Counted from the stretch's first letter, positions 48,801-59,746 are shown. The stretch is DNA of 64,000 nucleotides from Edaphochlamys debaryana (GCA_016858145.1 JAEHOE010000006.1:1674001-1738000); one strand, 5' to 3'. A program made the numbers and translations. Notes: generated by a model from the letters alone, not told the origin.

Positions 48801-49158
48801 GACGGCGGCGGCCGGCGGGGGCAGCGGCGCTGGCGGGAGCCATGACGTGGCTGCTGCGTCAGTGCCGCAGTCGTCGAACGCCCCCGCCCCCGCGACCAAG
48901 TCGGCCCGCGGGCACGCACGGCAGCCGCAGCCGCAGGATTCGTCAGCGGCGGCAGTGCCAACGACGGCCGGCAGCACTCAACGCGGCCGCCAGAGCGGTG
49001 GCGACAACGGCGACGGCAGCGGTGGTGGCGGACGTAAACCGCGCGCGACCAAGCCCAAGCCTGCGACGGCCGCCGCGCCAGCCGCCAACGGCGCGCCCTG
49101 CTCGTTTTCTTCTTCTTCTTCTCCAACACAGGCTCCTTGTACTTTGGGGCACAACTAA
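43437..49158 (+). CDS. Fanzor1-like TnpB homologue (RNA-guided nuclease family), very long, frame broken
   Basis: From MARAKPAATATTAAAA the coding sequence covers about 1.9 kb of codons in frames that change near 43850, 46300, 47840 and 48540. Each change is explained by one base gained or lost in a C run. Fanzor1 landmarks occur in order: RGLKLLPIGAMKAKFVRLD (45.6 kb), LQTDNYSVRLQL (46.26 kb), RuvC-I LGIDPGRTCLATVVLLLG (46.92 kb) with LTRGQYHNDSG after it, VAYGSAG (47.34 kb), a RuvC-II-like LENEAYSTKID (47.49 kb), and RuvC-III YVGRDPSAAGVIARL followed by GAPRPAAW (48.64 kb). The zinc-finger cysteines normally found before RuvC-III are mostly missing. Added low-complexity parts include a poly-Asp run (45.83 kb) and Ala-rich coiled coils (46.6 and 48.1 kb). 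Family members are programmable DNA endonucleases guided by an RNA made from the element. This copy is probably inactive if the frameshifts are real. Confidence 0.75.
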
Positions 49159-49285
49159 AATACGCGCCCCCCTTCGAATGGCAGTGCCGCGAAGTAGCCG
49201 CCACACGGCGGCGCACGTCAAGGCCCGTCCGGACGAACATGGGGGCCGCTGTAGCTCATCTTGGAAGTGCGCGGGTAACGGCCGA
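49159..49285 (+). other. Structured tail after the Fanzor-like gene, candidate guide-RNA region
   Basis: In Fanzor/TnpB elements the guide RNA usually comes from the 3' end of the nuclease gene and the tail up to the element end. This 127-bp gap, before the stop of a convergent gene, contains a perfect short hairpin (GCCGCCACACGGCGGC, near 49198). It also has GGCCCGTCCGGAC and GGGGGCC that could pair. This is positional inference only. Confidence 0.25.
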
Positions 49286-51313
49286 CTAGTCGTCATCCTC
49301 GCAGAAGATCATTACCGGCCGTCGCCTCGGCTGCCGCGGCTGCGCCTCCACCTCCGCCTGCGCGGCCGCCTGCGCCTCCGCCTCCGCCTGCGCGGCCGCC
49401 TGCGCGGCCGCCTGTGCCTCCGCCTCCGCCTGCGCGGCCGCCTGTGCCTCCGCCTCCGCCTGCGCGGCCGCCTGCGCCTCCACCTGCGCCTGCGCGGCCG
49501 CCTGCGCCTGCGCCTCCGCCTGCGCCTCCGCCTCCGCCTGCGCGGCCGCCTGCGCCTGCGCGGCCGCCTGCGCCTCCGCCTCCGCCTGCGCGGCCGCCTG
49601 TGCCTCCGCCTCCGCCTGCGCGGCCGCCTGCGCCTCCGCCTGCGCCTGCGCGGCCGCCTGCGCCTGCGCGGCCGCCTGCGCCTGCGCGGCCGCCTGCGCC
49701 TCCGCCTCCGCCTGCGCGGCCTGCTCTGCGGCGGCCAGCGCGGCCTCCGCCGCCTGCACCGCTGGCGTGGGGCCGGCGGTCGGCTTTGGAGGCGAGGATC
49801 CGTCTGTCAGCACGGGGATGGATCCAATGCCGTTGAGGCCTGTGGACGGTGCACGCCAGGGGAGAGGGGGCAGGACAGGCGAGTGAGAGAACGAGAGGTT
49901 TTCCAACTGACTACAACGTGCTGCGAGCCAGTCCGTCTCTCGGTTTCACTTTGCCGCCCCCACGGCACGTGCAAACACACATGATGCGCCCTCCCCCCCT
50001 TCCGTCTCACCGGCACCGCTGCCGCTGGCCATGTCAGCCTCCGCCACCGCCGCCGCCATGGCAGTCGGCTGTGCGACGAGGGCGGTCGCCTCGGGCACTG
50101 GCGCCTGGGGCACGTCGTCGTCGCCGCCGCCGCAGCCCGCTGAGGACTGCTGCTGCGGCGGCGACGCATCGATGTCCATGCCCTGCGACTGCGGCGGCGG
50201 CGGCGGGGGCGGCGCCGGGTCCACGTCCATCGGTGCGTCCGCACCGGTGCTCATGCCCGCGCCCGGGTCGCCGCGCGGCTGCTGCTGCTGCACGCGGCGC
50301 CGCTTGGGCATGCGGGAGGACAGCGGCACGTCGTCCAGCTCATCGTCGTCATCGTCATCCTTGGTCTCGGCGCTGAGCGTGGGCGACGCCTCAGCGGAGC
50401 CTGTGTGGTTGGGGGGGGGGCCAGCGTTTGGCACGGGAAGGGGGGAGGGGGAGAAAGGGCGCAGGGCAGCCACAGAGCCCTGCCCGGTTCCCCTTACAGT
50501 ATACCACTCACTGCCGCTGCGGCTGCGCTTGACGCCGCCCTCGCCGCCGCCCGGAGCAGCCGGCGCAGCGCCGCCCTCACCGCCGCCCGGAGCAGCCGGC
50601 GCAGCGCCGTTGTCGCCGCCGTTGTCGCCGCCGTTGTCGCCGCCGTTGCCGCCCGCGGCGCCGCCGCCGCCGTTGTCGCCGCCGCCCTCGCCGCCGCCCG
50701 GAGCAGCCGGAGCAGCGCCGTTGCCGCCGACGGCGGCGGGCTCGACGAAGGTCGCCTGGTACTTCGCCTGGTACACCGAGATCCACCGGCGGATGGTCGG
50801 GTCGTTGGGATCTTCGATGCAGACGAACATGGCGCGCTCCGGCTTGAAGGCTCCTCTCTTGCCCGCGCGGCCGCGCGGGATGGTCATCACGACCTGCTCG
50901 AACATCGCGGTCCTGTTCAGCGCCGCGCCGACCGCCTCTCCGTTGGCGTTGAGCTGAACCAGCTCCAGGCTGGTGCCGGGGTGGCCGAGCAGCCACGCGC
51001 CGATGTTCTTCGCCGCGCAGACCCCGCAGCAGCCCATCCGAACCTCCGTGAGCGCTGGCATCTGGTCCAGGTCCAGGATGATGGTCACGGACAGCCCTCG
51101 GGAATCCTCCGTGACCCGGCCCTTCAGGCAGAGTGGCGTCGGGACATGCCGCGGTGCAGCCGTGTTGGCGCTGTTCCACCTCGCCACGAGGTTCCAGAAG
51201 TCCTTGCCCTGCAGCGGCTGCCCCGCGGGCCACGGCCGCTCCGCCCGGCCGGCCGGGCAGCAGTTGCGTGCCGCCGCCAGCGCTGCGGCCGGCGCCGCCA
51301 CCGCGGCCGTCAT
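49286..51313 (-). CDS. Unrecognised 618-aa protein with Ala/Gln/Glu repeat tail
   Basis: Two exons, 50011-51313 and 49286-49839, give 1857 nt with matching phase (donor GTGAGA, acceptor CCACAG). The N-terminal 200 residues look globular: [54 protein letters not shown] Gly/Pro/Ala linker, a basic stretch ([15 protein letters not shown], nuclear-signal-like) and an acidic stretch (DDDDDELDD) follow. The second exon encodes a long [11 protein letters not shown] repeat and ends [11 protein letters not shown]. The gene is convergent with the Fanzor-like gene and divergent from copy D. The mixed NLS, acidic and repeat make-up suggests a nuclear DNA- or protein-binding role, but I recognise no domain. 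Confidence 0.6.
49319..49730 (-). repeat. Coding tandem repeat (Gln-Ala-Glu-Ala / Gln-Ala-Ala-Ala)
   Basis: About 400 bp are built from 9- to 15-bp words such as GCGGCCGCCTGCGCCTCC. They encode alternating [13 protein letters not shown] units in the minus-strand gene. The repeat is likely length-polymorphic and helical. Confidence 0.85.
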
Positions 51314-51711
51314 AGGCGCAGGTGCCGCTGCTGGCAGCTGGTCGAGCAGTGGGGGGGTTGCCTGCCCCTTGCGTGTGAACTGCTGGCCACCGACGACGGC
51401 TTGCCTCTTGCATTTTGCTGCCCACGATGCCCGCAGGCTACAACTATGACGCGGTGGGTCCCGGGACTTCGGGACTGCGCCCTGCTGTGCACCTGTACCT
51501 GCTGCCTACCTCAGCCCGCCGGTGCCCGCTTGCTCGACCGGCGGGGGCAATTCGGGTAGCTTCTTTGTTATCACGTCTCGACAGTTTGGCTGCGAAATCC
51601 TAGCCCCAAGCCTCAGGCCCTGTCATTCCACGTGCACTTGCTGCGAGCCGCCGGCTACCTATTCTACAACCCACGCGCAAAGGCCCCACCCGCTCATCCC
51701 GACGACCGCAG

Positions 51712-54700
51712 TACACCAACGCCCATTCCTCAAACTACGAGTCCAGCTGGTGAGTGTGGGCCATACAAGATGGCATGGCGCATCTTGCAGGCAGGGGTCC
51801 CCTGGCATCTTGTGTCAGGGGATCCCTGCGCGGACCTATGTCAGGCCGTACGGCGGCCCAGCCGCCTTCTTCCTCGGTCTGTCGCGTGAGTCTCCGCCCC
51901 TACCTCGCTTTTGCCTCACACCTACCTAGGGCCTTTGACTTCGATGTGGCGGTTAATGGTGAGGGGCGGGGCGGTTTCGTGTGCTTTGGGCCCAGAGAGA
52001 AGGGGCTCACGTTCCCCCCGCATTGAGGATGCAGGGTGCAAGACGCTTCAACCCAGCCGGCAGTCCAGGTCACTGTTCGTCCGTCTGTTGGTTGTCCGTG
52101 ACTCCTCCATCCCGCCTCTTCCTGCCTCTGCAGCATTCGCTTGGGGCGGCTCTGCCAGTGGTGGCGCCTCGTCATCCACCAAGAGCAGTGAGGAGGTGCG
52201 CGGGGCTCAGGGGGCGGGGTAGATGGAGGCCATGTGCATGATCCTCGCCGGTACATGGTAGAATGAAGGGCAGGGGGATCAGGGAGGAAGACAGCGGGAG
52301 TGCACGCGGGGTTATGGCCCGGCTCAGCCGGGCGGCCCAACGCCTGCCCTGAAAGCGCACTACTTTTCTGCGGGGTAGCATGGCAGAAAACCGGCCGCTC
52401 TCTGTCCGCTCTGGCTGCTTCCCGGGCTCCGCGCTCCCACTCCGTACTGGCTAACCGCTGCGCACTGCTTGGCTCCGCCCGGGCCCGCAGTTCTATCAGG
52501 CTCAGTCGTACCTTAACACCTGGCGCCAAACCAAATGCACGGGATCCTCGGTCACGTCCGCCGACAACGCCAATGGCCAAGCAAGTGGGAAGCGGGGCCT
52601 AGCCAGCCGCCGTTACAGGGCGAGGGGCGCATGCGACGTGCACGAGAGCCGGACGGCTTCCCTTCCACACACCCACGCACGCCAACGGCCTGAAACGGTT
52701 GTCACCCCTCCCGCCCTTCACGACAGACCATCAGCCAGATGGTGGAGCCTGCCGTGTGAGTGCATGCGGTCATGCGGGTCATGGAGCGAGGGGCATGCGT
52801 TGGGGCCGGCACCGCGGTAGGTGCTGGAGGCCGGAGCCCGGTCAAATAGAGGATCTGTACCGTTGGCTGGAGCACTGACCTGGAATGGAACCCACCCCCT
52901 CCCCCTCCCCCGCCCCCGCCCCCGCCCCTCAGCTACTCGAGCTACGTGGCGTGCATCAAGGTGCGTGCATGGCCAGGGATCAGCGGGAGTCCGACGGAGG
53001 GTGACCGAGCGCACACACGAGCGTTTGCAGCCTAACACCGCGTGGGGCCGTAGGAAGACGACGTGAAGGCCACACCACTATGCAGTCGGCCTCAGATCGG
53101 CCCCTTTCCCTTCTCGTGTGCACCCTGCCCCCACAGCTGTACCAGCAGGGCGTGTCGGTGACGCAGAGCATCTCTAGCATCGACAACCGAGTGGTGTCCT
53201 TGTGAGTTCTTGTACTTTACTGCCGCGCTGCCCTTCGCCACACGGCCTTCTCGCCCCCGCCTCTCCGTTACCAATGCTCTCGGGTTACCACTGCTGAAGG
53301 CCCCCCCCCCTTGCTACCCTCCGCCCGACAAAGCGACATCACCTCGACGGCCTCGTACGCAGTCATGATGTCGGGCCTGCGCATCTACCCACCTGGGGCC
53401 GCCAACTGCACGTGCGCAGCGGGGCACATGGGAAGGGGGTGTGGTGAGGCCTGCACAAGAGGTTTCGCCGCCGGTTGCTGCTGGGCCCATGGCTGGCGTC
53501 TGACTGTCCCTCACCTCCACGCCACTGACCTCCCTGTAACATCCGTCCGTCCGACCCCCGGGCGCGCTGGCGTCAGCGGCTGGCGCAGCGCCATGGAGGT
53601 GACGGACGAGGTGGCCGCACACTACGAGGCGACCAGGGCCGCCCACACGGAGCTGGGCGCACGGATGCGGCACCTCATGCAGACGACGTCCAAGCCACCT
53701 TCGCCCAGGCCGCCTTTGCCCAAGCCCCCGCCACGTCCGTCTCCGCGCCCGTTCCCACCGCCCCGGCCTCCCAAGCCGCCGTCGCCGCCGTCCCCGCGTC
53801 CCAAGCCCGCACCGCCGCCGCGCCCGCCCAAGCCGCCGTCACCACCGTCCCCGCGTCCCAAGCCCGCACCGCCGCCGCGCCCGCCCAAGCCGCCGTCGCC
53901 GCCGTCCCCGCGTCCCAAGCCCGCACCGCCGCCGTTGCTCCACAAGCCGCCCTCGCCTGCGCCCAACACCCGACCAAAACCGCCGTCGCCGCCGCTACCT
54001 CGTAAGCCGCCCTCGCCTGCGCCCAACACCCGACCCCGGCCCCCGAGCCCAAAGCCCAAGCCCCCAGGCTCTACCCCCCGACCCCCCTCCCCGAGGTGAG
54101 GTTCCGACAGTCACCAGTGTGCACCTCTGGCAGCAGCGCTGCATCCGCGTCGTGTGTCCCTTCGAGCAACGCGGCCCTTTATGTGATCTATCCAGCCACC
54201 ACCTTGCTGGCAACGTGCAGGCCCCCTGGACCCTCCACTGGCGGCGTTGACCCCTTCCGCTTCGCCATGGGTGAGCTCCTCCATGCATTGGCGCAGCAGC
54301 CAGCTCTCTGATGCTGCATCAGGGGCTTATCCCTTCGTGGTTCAACCAGTGCCCGCCGTTGAGCTCATTCCACCACCCACCTGCGCTGACCTGCTGGTGA
54401 CGCATACATGGCCGCGTGCAGAGTTCATCAGGAAGTACACCATCATTTGTGAGCTGACCAGCGCCGCGCCGCCCTCGGGATACGTTGATATCTGGCTCAG
54501 GTGCGAAGGCGCGTGAGAGGGCTTTCTTTGGGTCCACTTAGTTTGTCTTCCGGCTCAAGCGTTTCCCGAAGACCTTCAAGTGGACCTGTGGGCCTACACC
54601 TGTACGTAGAGCTGTACTTGCTTGCCTAATCTCCTGCGGCCTGGACGATCCCTCCCAACCCTCAGCACGTCCGTCGGTGGAGCCTACCACACCGTCATCT

Positions 54701-56887
54701 GGTGGGTTGACGGCTGGACAGAACCCCACATGCTGTACATCACAGCGCACGTGTCGTCCGTGCCCCTGTGCTCAGCCTGTGCTCCGTCCGCTTGCACCGC
54801 GATGCCTCTTGCTCCACAGCTGCACGAGCGTATCTCAATCTTTAGGGGCTTTCAGTCGTCTAACCCGGCTTGCTTTTCAACCGACCCGTCCCGCCTCCAT
54901 CCGCCCAGGAACGCCCCCGAGAAGGACTTCCGCCAGGACCTTCTGGAGACGGAAGAGGACGTGGGTGCGGGACAGGGGCATAGGCGGATGTGGCAGGCAT
55001 CGGCTGGCGGCCAGGGCTGTGCACGCGCAGTGTGGTCTAAGGCTCCAAGAGGATGTGTACGCCCCCTCGCTCCTCAATGCAGATGGACGACCTGGGCCAG
55101 TTCATCCCGATTGATCCGGTCGGCGACTTCACCCCGCCCGAGGTGCGTGCACAGTCGCAAGCAGCACGGGCTTTCAAGCCGGGGCTCGGGCGCTTGCTGT
55201 AGCGGGTTGGGGGGGATGCTTATCCTTGCCCCCCCTCATTCATCATTGGCCCCTGACGAATTCTACCACTTTCCCCCGCCACCCTGCACAGCTGTGCGTC
55301 GGCCCAGCATGTTTCCAAGCCAATGATGACGTCTGGCTCCGCCTCATCTCCAAGAATGCCCGCGACAACACCCTGCTCGAGATGACTGGTCGCAGGCGAG
55401 AAGCCGCTGAAGCGAGCGCCTGGCCTTGTCCGCTACCCGCCCCTGCCTTCTGCGTGAACGCACGGGAATGAAGCTGTAGTCGTGTGGGCCCATGTCTCAC
55501 ACCGCAGTGCTGCGTGGCCCAAGTCGCTCGCTGTTCCCGGGAGAAAGGACTCCGCCATGCCCGACGTCCCGCCATGCCCCCCCCACGTGAAACCCCGCAG
55601 CGACTCCTATGACCTCTTCCGCGCTTACTCGGATTGGGGTGGCTTTGCGGCCAAGAAGCCTTTCTTCTACATAAACCAGGCAAGCAGAGGGGGAGGGTCG
55701 GGGTACGGGCGCTGGGCACAACCTCCCAAGAGCCGGGCACGGGCAGATGGGTCAGGGGGTGACAGCAAGCGGACAAGTGAAGATTACCAAGGAGCGGGCC
55801 CTCGCTCCAATGAGCGGCTTGACCTAGAGGAATGCAAGGGCGAGGGCAGTCAAGATGCGCACGTGGAGGGTCGCTACGCGCGAACGGGGGTGACCGGGTC
55901 AGATCCGTCACGCACATGTCAGGCCTCGCTGGCGCCACGCTCCCTCGACAACGAGCTGTGCCCCCCTCCCGTTTCCCCCCGCTACAACCCCAGGACAAGA
56001 GCTCTGGCGTGTTTGATGGCAGCAAGTACGGCTAGTGAGTTGGTCGTACGGCGTCCGGCGTCCAAAACACCCGCATATGCCAAACCTCTGCCGTACATGG
56101 GACGTTCCGTACCTGGCACGCCATCCGCTTGCTCGGCCTTGGGAGAGCCCGGTGGCTGGGAGATAAGTATAATAGTAGGAGTATTTCGTTTGCCGGAAAC
56201 TCACCCGGCCTTTTTGCGCCCTCCCTCTTCCCGCACGCAGCCGCTACCCCAACGGCCCGCAGGTTGCCACGCTGACGGCCGACCAGCCCTGCAGCGGGCC
56301 CGGAGACTGCGTCGACACCTTCACGCCCATGTGAGCATGCAACGGGTTGCTTGCGGCTGTGTCCATCTACCACCGGCCCGGCTGCGGGCTGCAGCGAGCG
56401 TCGGAAGCTCAGATAGATAGGCAGACGAGAGCTTAGTCGTCCCTGGCTTTACTTGCGCCCCTGTCCTAATGCGCTTGTGATCCTGTTTCCGCCCTTCTCC
56501 ATCCCTTGGCTCCAGCTGCCGTACCGTGCGCACGCCCTTCCAGCCCGCCATGACCATGCCCCAACTGGCGGGCCTGACCATGTACTGCAAGTGGGTGCAT
56601 CTGCTGTGCGTGCCGTGCGTACTGTTCCGCGACATGTTGTCCTGCGCGCAGGACTCTGCTGACTCCCAGCCGGCACATACCAGATCCCTCCCGTCTGTGC
56701 AGCTCCTGCATCGTACCTCTCCAGCCTCAAGTTGACCCCCTGATCCACCCTTGGCCCCTCTTCCCGCAGCGACCCCTTCTACCCCAACGAGCACCTCTCG
56801 TGGATGAAGCTCGAGAGCGACGGCTCCTGGACCAACACCCAAGTGCGCTACGCCTACGGATGCTGCCGGATCCCCAAATGGTCATAG
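51712..56887 (+). CDS. Secreted cysteine-containing family protein with inserted proline-rich domain (copy D)
   Basis: Exons include 51712-51749, 51930-51958, 52134-52195, 52491-about 52584, 52933-52960, 53137-53201, 53334-53411 and 53577-54095. Further exons are near 54.1-54.27 kb, then 54422-54500, 54542-54601, 54666 on, 54909-54960, 55083-55142 and 55292-55388. The last are 55508-55679, 55994-56034, 56241-56330, 56516-56590 and 56770-56887 (TAG). They parallel copy B (SYLNTWRQTKC, LYQQGVSVTQS, RIYPPGAANC, YTIICELTSAAPPSGY, LCVGPACF) and then copy A (PFFYINQ, DKSSGVF, CVDTFTPM, QLAGLTMYC, GCCRIPKWS). Exon 53577-54095 inserts a hydroxyproline-rich-type segment (PPSPPSPRPKPAPPPRPPK) in a loop where copy B has a short turn. 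This suits an extracellular-matrix glycoprotein. The signal-peptide exon was not found with confidence. A weak candidate starts at 51443 (MTRWVPGLRDCALLC). Confidence 0.7.
53695..54090 (+). repeat. Proline-rich coding repeat, 57-bp unit
   Basis: About 130 residues are Pro/Ser/Lys/Arg. Three near-identical 19-residue units (PKPPSPPSPRPKPAPPPRP) occur at about 53770-53935, followed by two units with PPSPAPNTRP. This is typical of volvocine cell-wall hydroxyproline-rich glycoproteins. Confidence 0.9.
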
Positions 56888-58129
56888 ACGGTGTACGGGG
56901 AACGAAGACAGCGTGTGCTGCAGCACGGCCCGGGGCTGGGGTGTGCATTGCACATGGACGTAGCCTGTTGACGGGCATTGGTGGCATCAGGGGCATTTTG
57001 TTTGGTGCACGGCTAGCTAGCAGCGGAGTGGGAAGGTGAGGGCATGTACGCGCAGAGGGCGCAACATGGCGGTATGTATAAGCAGGGACATCGTGCTCTT
57101 CAAGGGAGTTGAGGTGGTGTGGCCGTCCCGGCGCGGGAGCAACGAATGCAGGTGCCCAGACGTGCCTTGGCCGGCTTCGGGTTGCGGACAGCCCGCTGAA
57201 CACTTGATGACTTGGCTGAAGTGTACATACCATGATACATTGGATTCGTGCTCGTAGCGTACGACTGCAGTGGGATGGGGTATTCTAGGTGTCCGCAGGG
57301 GCATTCGAAGCAACCTGTTGCCTCGTCGTAATACGCTTCTCCAACCCCCTTGCTTTTGTGGGGATGGCGGCTTGCTGGGGCCACCTGAATGATCGGGTGC
57401 GTGCGCAATTGCTGCATGCTGCGCACAGCTGGTAAGATAACGTGTACGGGTGGTGTGAAGTGGTGATACCCATGCCAAGGTCCTGCTGAGTTCTGATTAC
57501 ATCCCCGTCCTTCTTTTACGGGGGTTGGCAAGTCGCCACCCTGACGCTCTCCCAGCGCCGCAAGCGAACAGCGAGACAGCCCCGTCCCCCAGCCGCATGT
57601 GCTTAAAGTCATATGCGAGCCACCTGCTCTCGCCAACAAGGCGGTGACACCGGGCAGTGTCCTGATGCTCTGCAGCACCTTGCACACAACACTTTATGAA
57701 TATATACCCTCCCCTTTCCGGACCCGCTTCCTTCGGCGTCCCTACTTGATGGGCCCACGCCTGGCCCGTCGTCATTCGCACACCCGCCGCAAAGTCAAGA
57801 GTTGATGAATAGCAGCCGTGCCCTGGATGCTGGCGACGACGGCGGGTACTTGTCGTCAAGTCGAGTACACGTGGCCCATGGTCCATGCCACGGCCGGGAC
57901 CGTGACGTCATGTCGGGATGCTCGTCCCTACAACAGACTCATCCGATGATTCAGCACAGCGCATGGCTGGCCAACCTTTCAATCATCACCGCCTGTCCCA
58001 GGTCCTGTACAGCCTATGTGCCGTACGCCAGCACTGTACGGCATGGCCTAGTAGCTTGCCAATCCTCTTCCTCGCTGGCTCCGTCTCCACCTTGAGACGC
58101 CTGGACTGCCCTAGCTAGCCCGCGGCTCA
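56888..58129. other. Intergenic stretch between convergent genes
   Basis: About 1.2 kb hold the 3' UTRs of copy D (+) and the TPPP gene (-). No gene, repeat or RNA was recognised. Confidence 0.5.
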
Positions 58130-59746
58130 TCACTTCTTGACGCCACGCACGTCGGCGTCGCTGCGGTCGCACAGCCCCGCCAGGCCGCCCGCCTTCATCT
58201 TGTCGATGTTGGTGGGGCCGCCATTCTTGTAGACGCCCGTGTAGAGGCCCTTATCGTCGTGGAACTAGGGGGGGAAGGCAAGGGGGCAGAGGATGGGGTT
58301 TGGAGCCGGGGGGTGACGTCGTTGCTGCTCGAGGGCGATTGCGTAGGATCCCGCATGGGCAGTCAACTCAAACGGGGGCCGGTCGCGGCCTGCGCAGCGC
58401 CGGGCTCCGCTGGGGCGTGCGGGCGGATCTACGGGAGCCTTGGCCCTCACAAGCCCGCATGCCACCCCGCCCGCTCCCCGCCCCGTCCCGCGCGCGCCGC
58501 GGCCTTGCCCGCACCTTGTTGTACCCGGCGTTTGTGGCATTGGACTTGGGGTTGGCGGCCGCGATCTTGGCGTGGAAGTCGGTGACGGCCACCCCCTTCC
58601 GCTGCGCCAGGAACTCCAGGGCTGTGCAGAACTGGGGCGTGAGAGGAAAGGGGAGGGAAGGGAAGGGGAGAGGGCGGGCGTGAGTGAGGAGTGAACTTCG
58701 GTGGTGGCCAGGGCGCGGGTCCGGATGGGGGAGCGCTGTCTTGCCCGCTGTCCGAAGAGGTTCATCTGTGCGGACTATGTGCACGGGTGCTTTCTTACCT
58801 GGGCGAAGTTGATGGTCCGGGCCATCTTGTCCTTGACCTGGGCGACAAGGTCGGAAGGGGGGATGAGGTAGAGGGGTCATGGGGAACGCGTGAACTACGT
58901 GAGCATGCCCGGGCTAGCTGCCGTGCTGGTGAGATGACCCCCCGCCGTCCACGCCCACGGCCCTTCTGAGCCCGTCAAGGTCTGCCGCGGCGCACCTTGG
59001 AGAACGTGATGTCGACCTCTGTGCTGTTGATCACGCCTGCCATGAGTCCCGAGTCCTTGATGCATTTGCTGCGGGGCGGGATGGGAGAGAAGGCAATGCA
59101 ATGGTGACGTTGGTGGTGCTGATGGTGGTTGGGCGGTGTGTGTGGGCAGGTGGGGGCTGTGAGGCAGGGGATCGCGTTGGGCACAAGATGGGCGATGCCT
59201 CCTGAGTGCCCTTAGGGGCGGCTAGCAGGCTGGGCGTAGCCCCCTTGTTGCACGCAGTAAGGCTGTTTAGCATTACACGGAGTGATGCGCACGGGAGATG
59301 GAGGCTGGGGATGCGGCCTTATGGTGGAGGCCCACGGCCACGGTGGAGTCGTGTGGAGTTACCCACAGGGGCGGGAGGAGTCTGGCGTGCGGTTGCTGGC
59401 ACTCGACCACGTCGCCTTCGAGACTCAGATCAAGGACTGCGCGCTGTGCGCTACGACATCAGCTCGAGGCTACACCCCTAGAGCTGCGGCAGCGCGAGCC
59501 GGAAGACTTGCCTGAAGTTCTTGTTGTCCATGTCCATCTTGATCTGCGGGGTGAGCAGGACGCGCATCAGAAAAATGCTAGTTATCAGCCAAGCTGGCCG
59601 GTGGGGTGTGGACCGGTGCGAGCGGCCGAGCGCTCGCCGCAGGCTGCATGTCCACATGTGCACCGCGCGGACGTCGTGCGCACCTCTTGCCCCTTGCCAT
59701 AGCTGGCAAAGGCAACAAAAGCTTCCTTGAGTGCGGCGTTATCCAT
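58130..59746 (-). CDS. p25-alpha / TPPP family protein (FAP265-like), about 152 aa
   Basis: Six exons on the minus strand translate to MDNAALKEAFVAFASYGKG, IKMDMDNKNF, SKCIKDSGLMAGVINSTEVD ITFSK, VKDKMARTINFAQ, FCTALEFLAQRKGVAVTDFH and on, and FHDDKGLYTGVYKNGGP to the end (TGA at 58130-58132). This is the p25-alpha core: the FASYG start, the DITFSK strand, the NFAQFCTALEFLAQRKG helix and the GLYTGVYKNGGP loop. TPPP proteins bind microtubules. In Chlamydomonas a homologue (FAP265) was found in flagella, so a ciliary or microtubule role is likely. One intron must use a GC donor (AACTTCAG/GCAAGT) to keep the frame. The C-terminus lacks the GKG/GR motif of animal TPPP. Confidence 0.85.

Larger units (their letters stand above)
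42551..49285 (+). mobile_element. Putative IS630/Tc1-type element carrying a Fanzor1 gene (ends not found)
   Basis: The truncated DDE_3 transposase and the Fanzor1-like gene are adjacent and co-oriented. Fanzor1 genes are known to ride on eukaryotic DNA transposons of several superfamilies. I could not find terminal inverted repeats or TA duplications by eye, so the limits given are only those of the two genes plus the tail after the second. The true element could be larger and include the genes at 34.3-42.2 kb and 49.3-51.3 kb. Confidence 0.4.

Noticed and set aside
50031..50957. 308-residue plus-strand Pro/Ala/Ser ORF
   Set aside because: Antisense to the better supported 618-residue minus-strand gene with matching splice phases.
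34200..51440. Terminal inverted repeats of the putative large element
   Set aside because: Comparison of likely ends (around 34.2, 41.5, 49.15 and 51.3 kb) gave no convincing inverted match by eye.
53622..54059. Gly-rich 145-residue minus-strand ORF
   Set aside because: It is the reverse reading of the proline-rich repeat of copy D.
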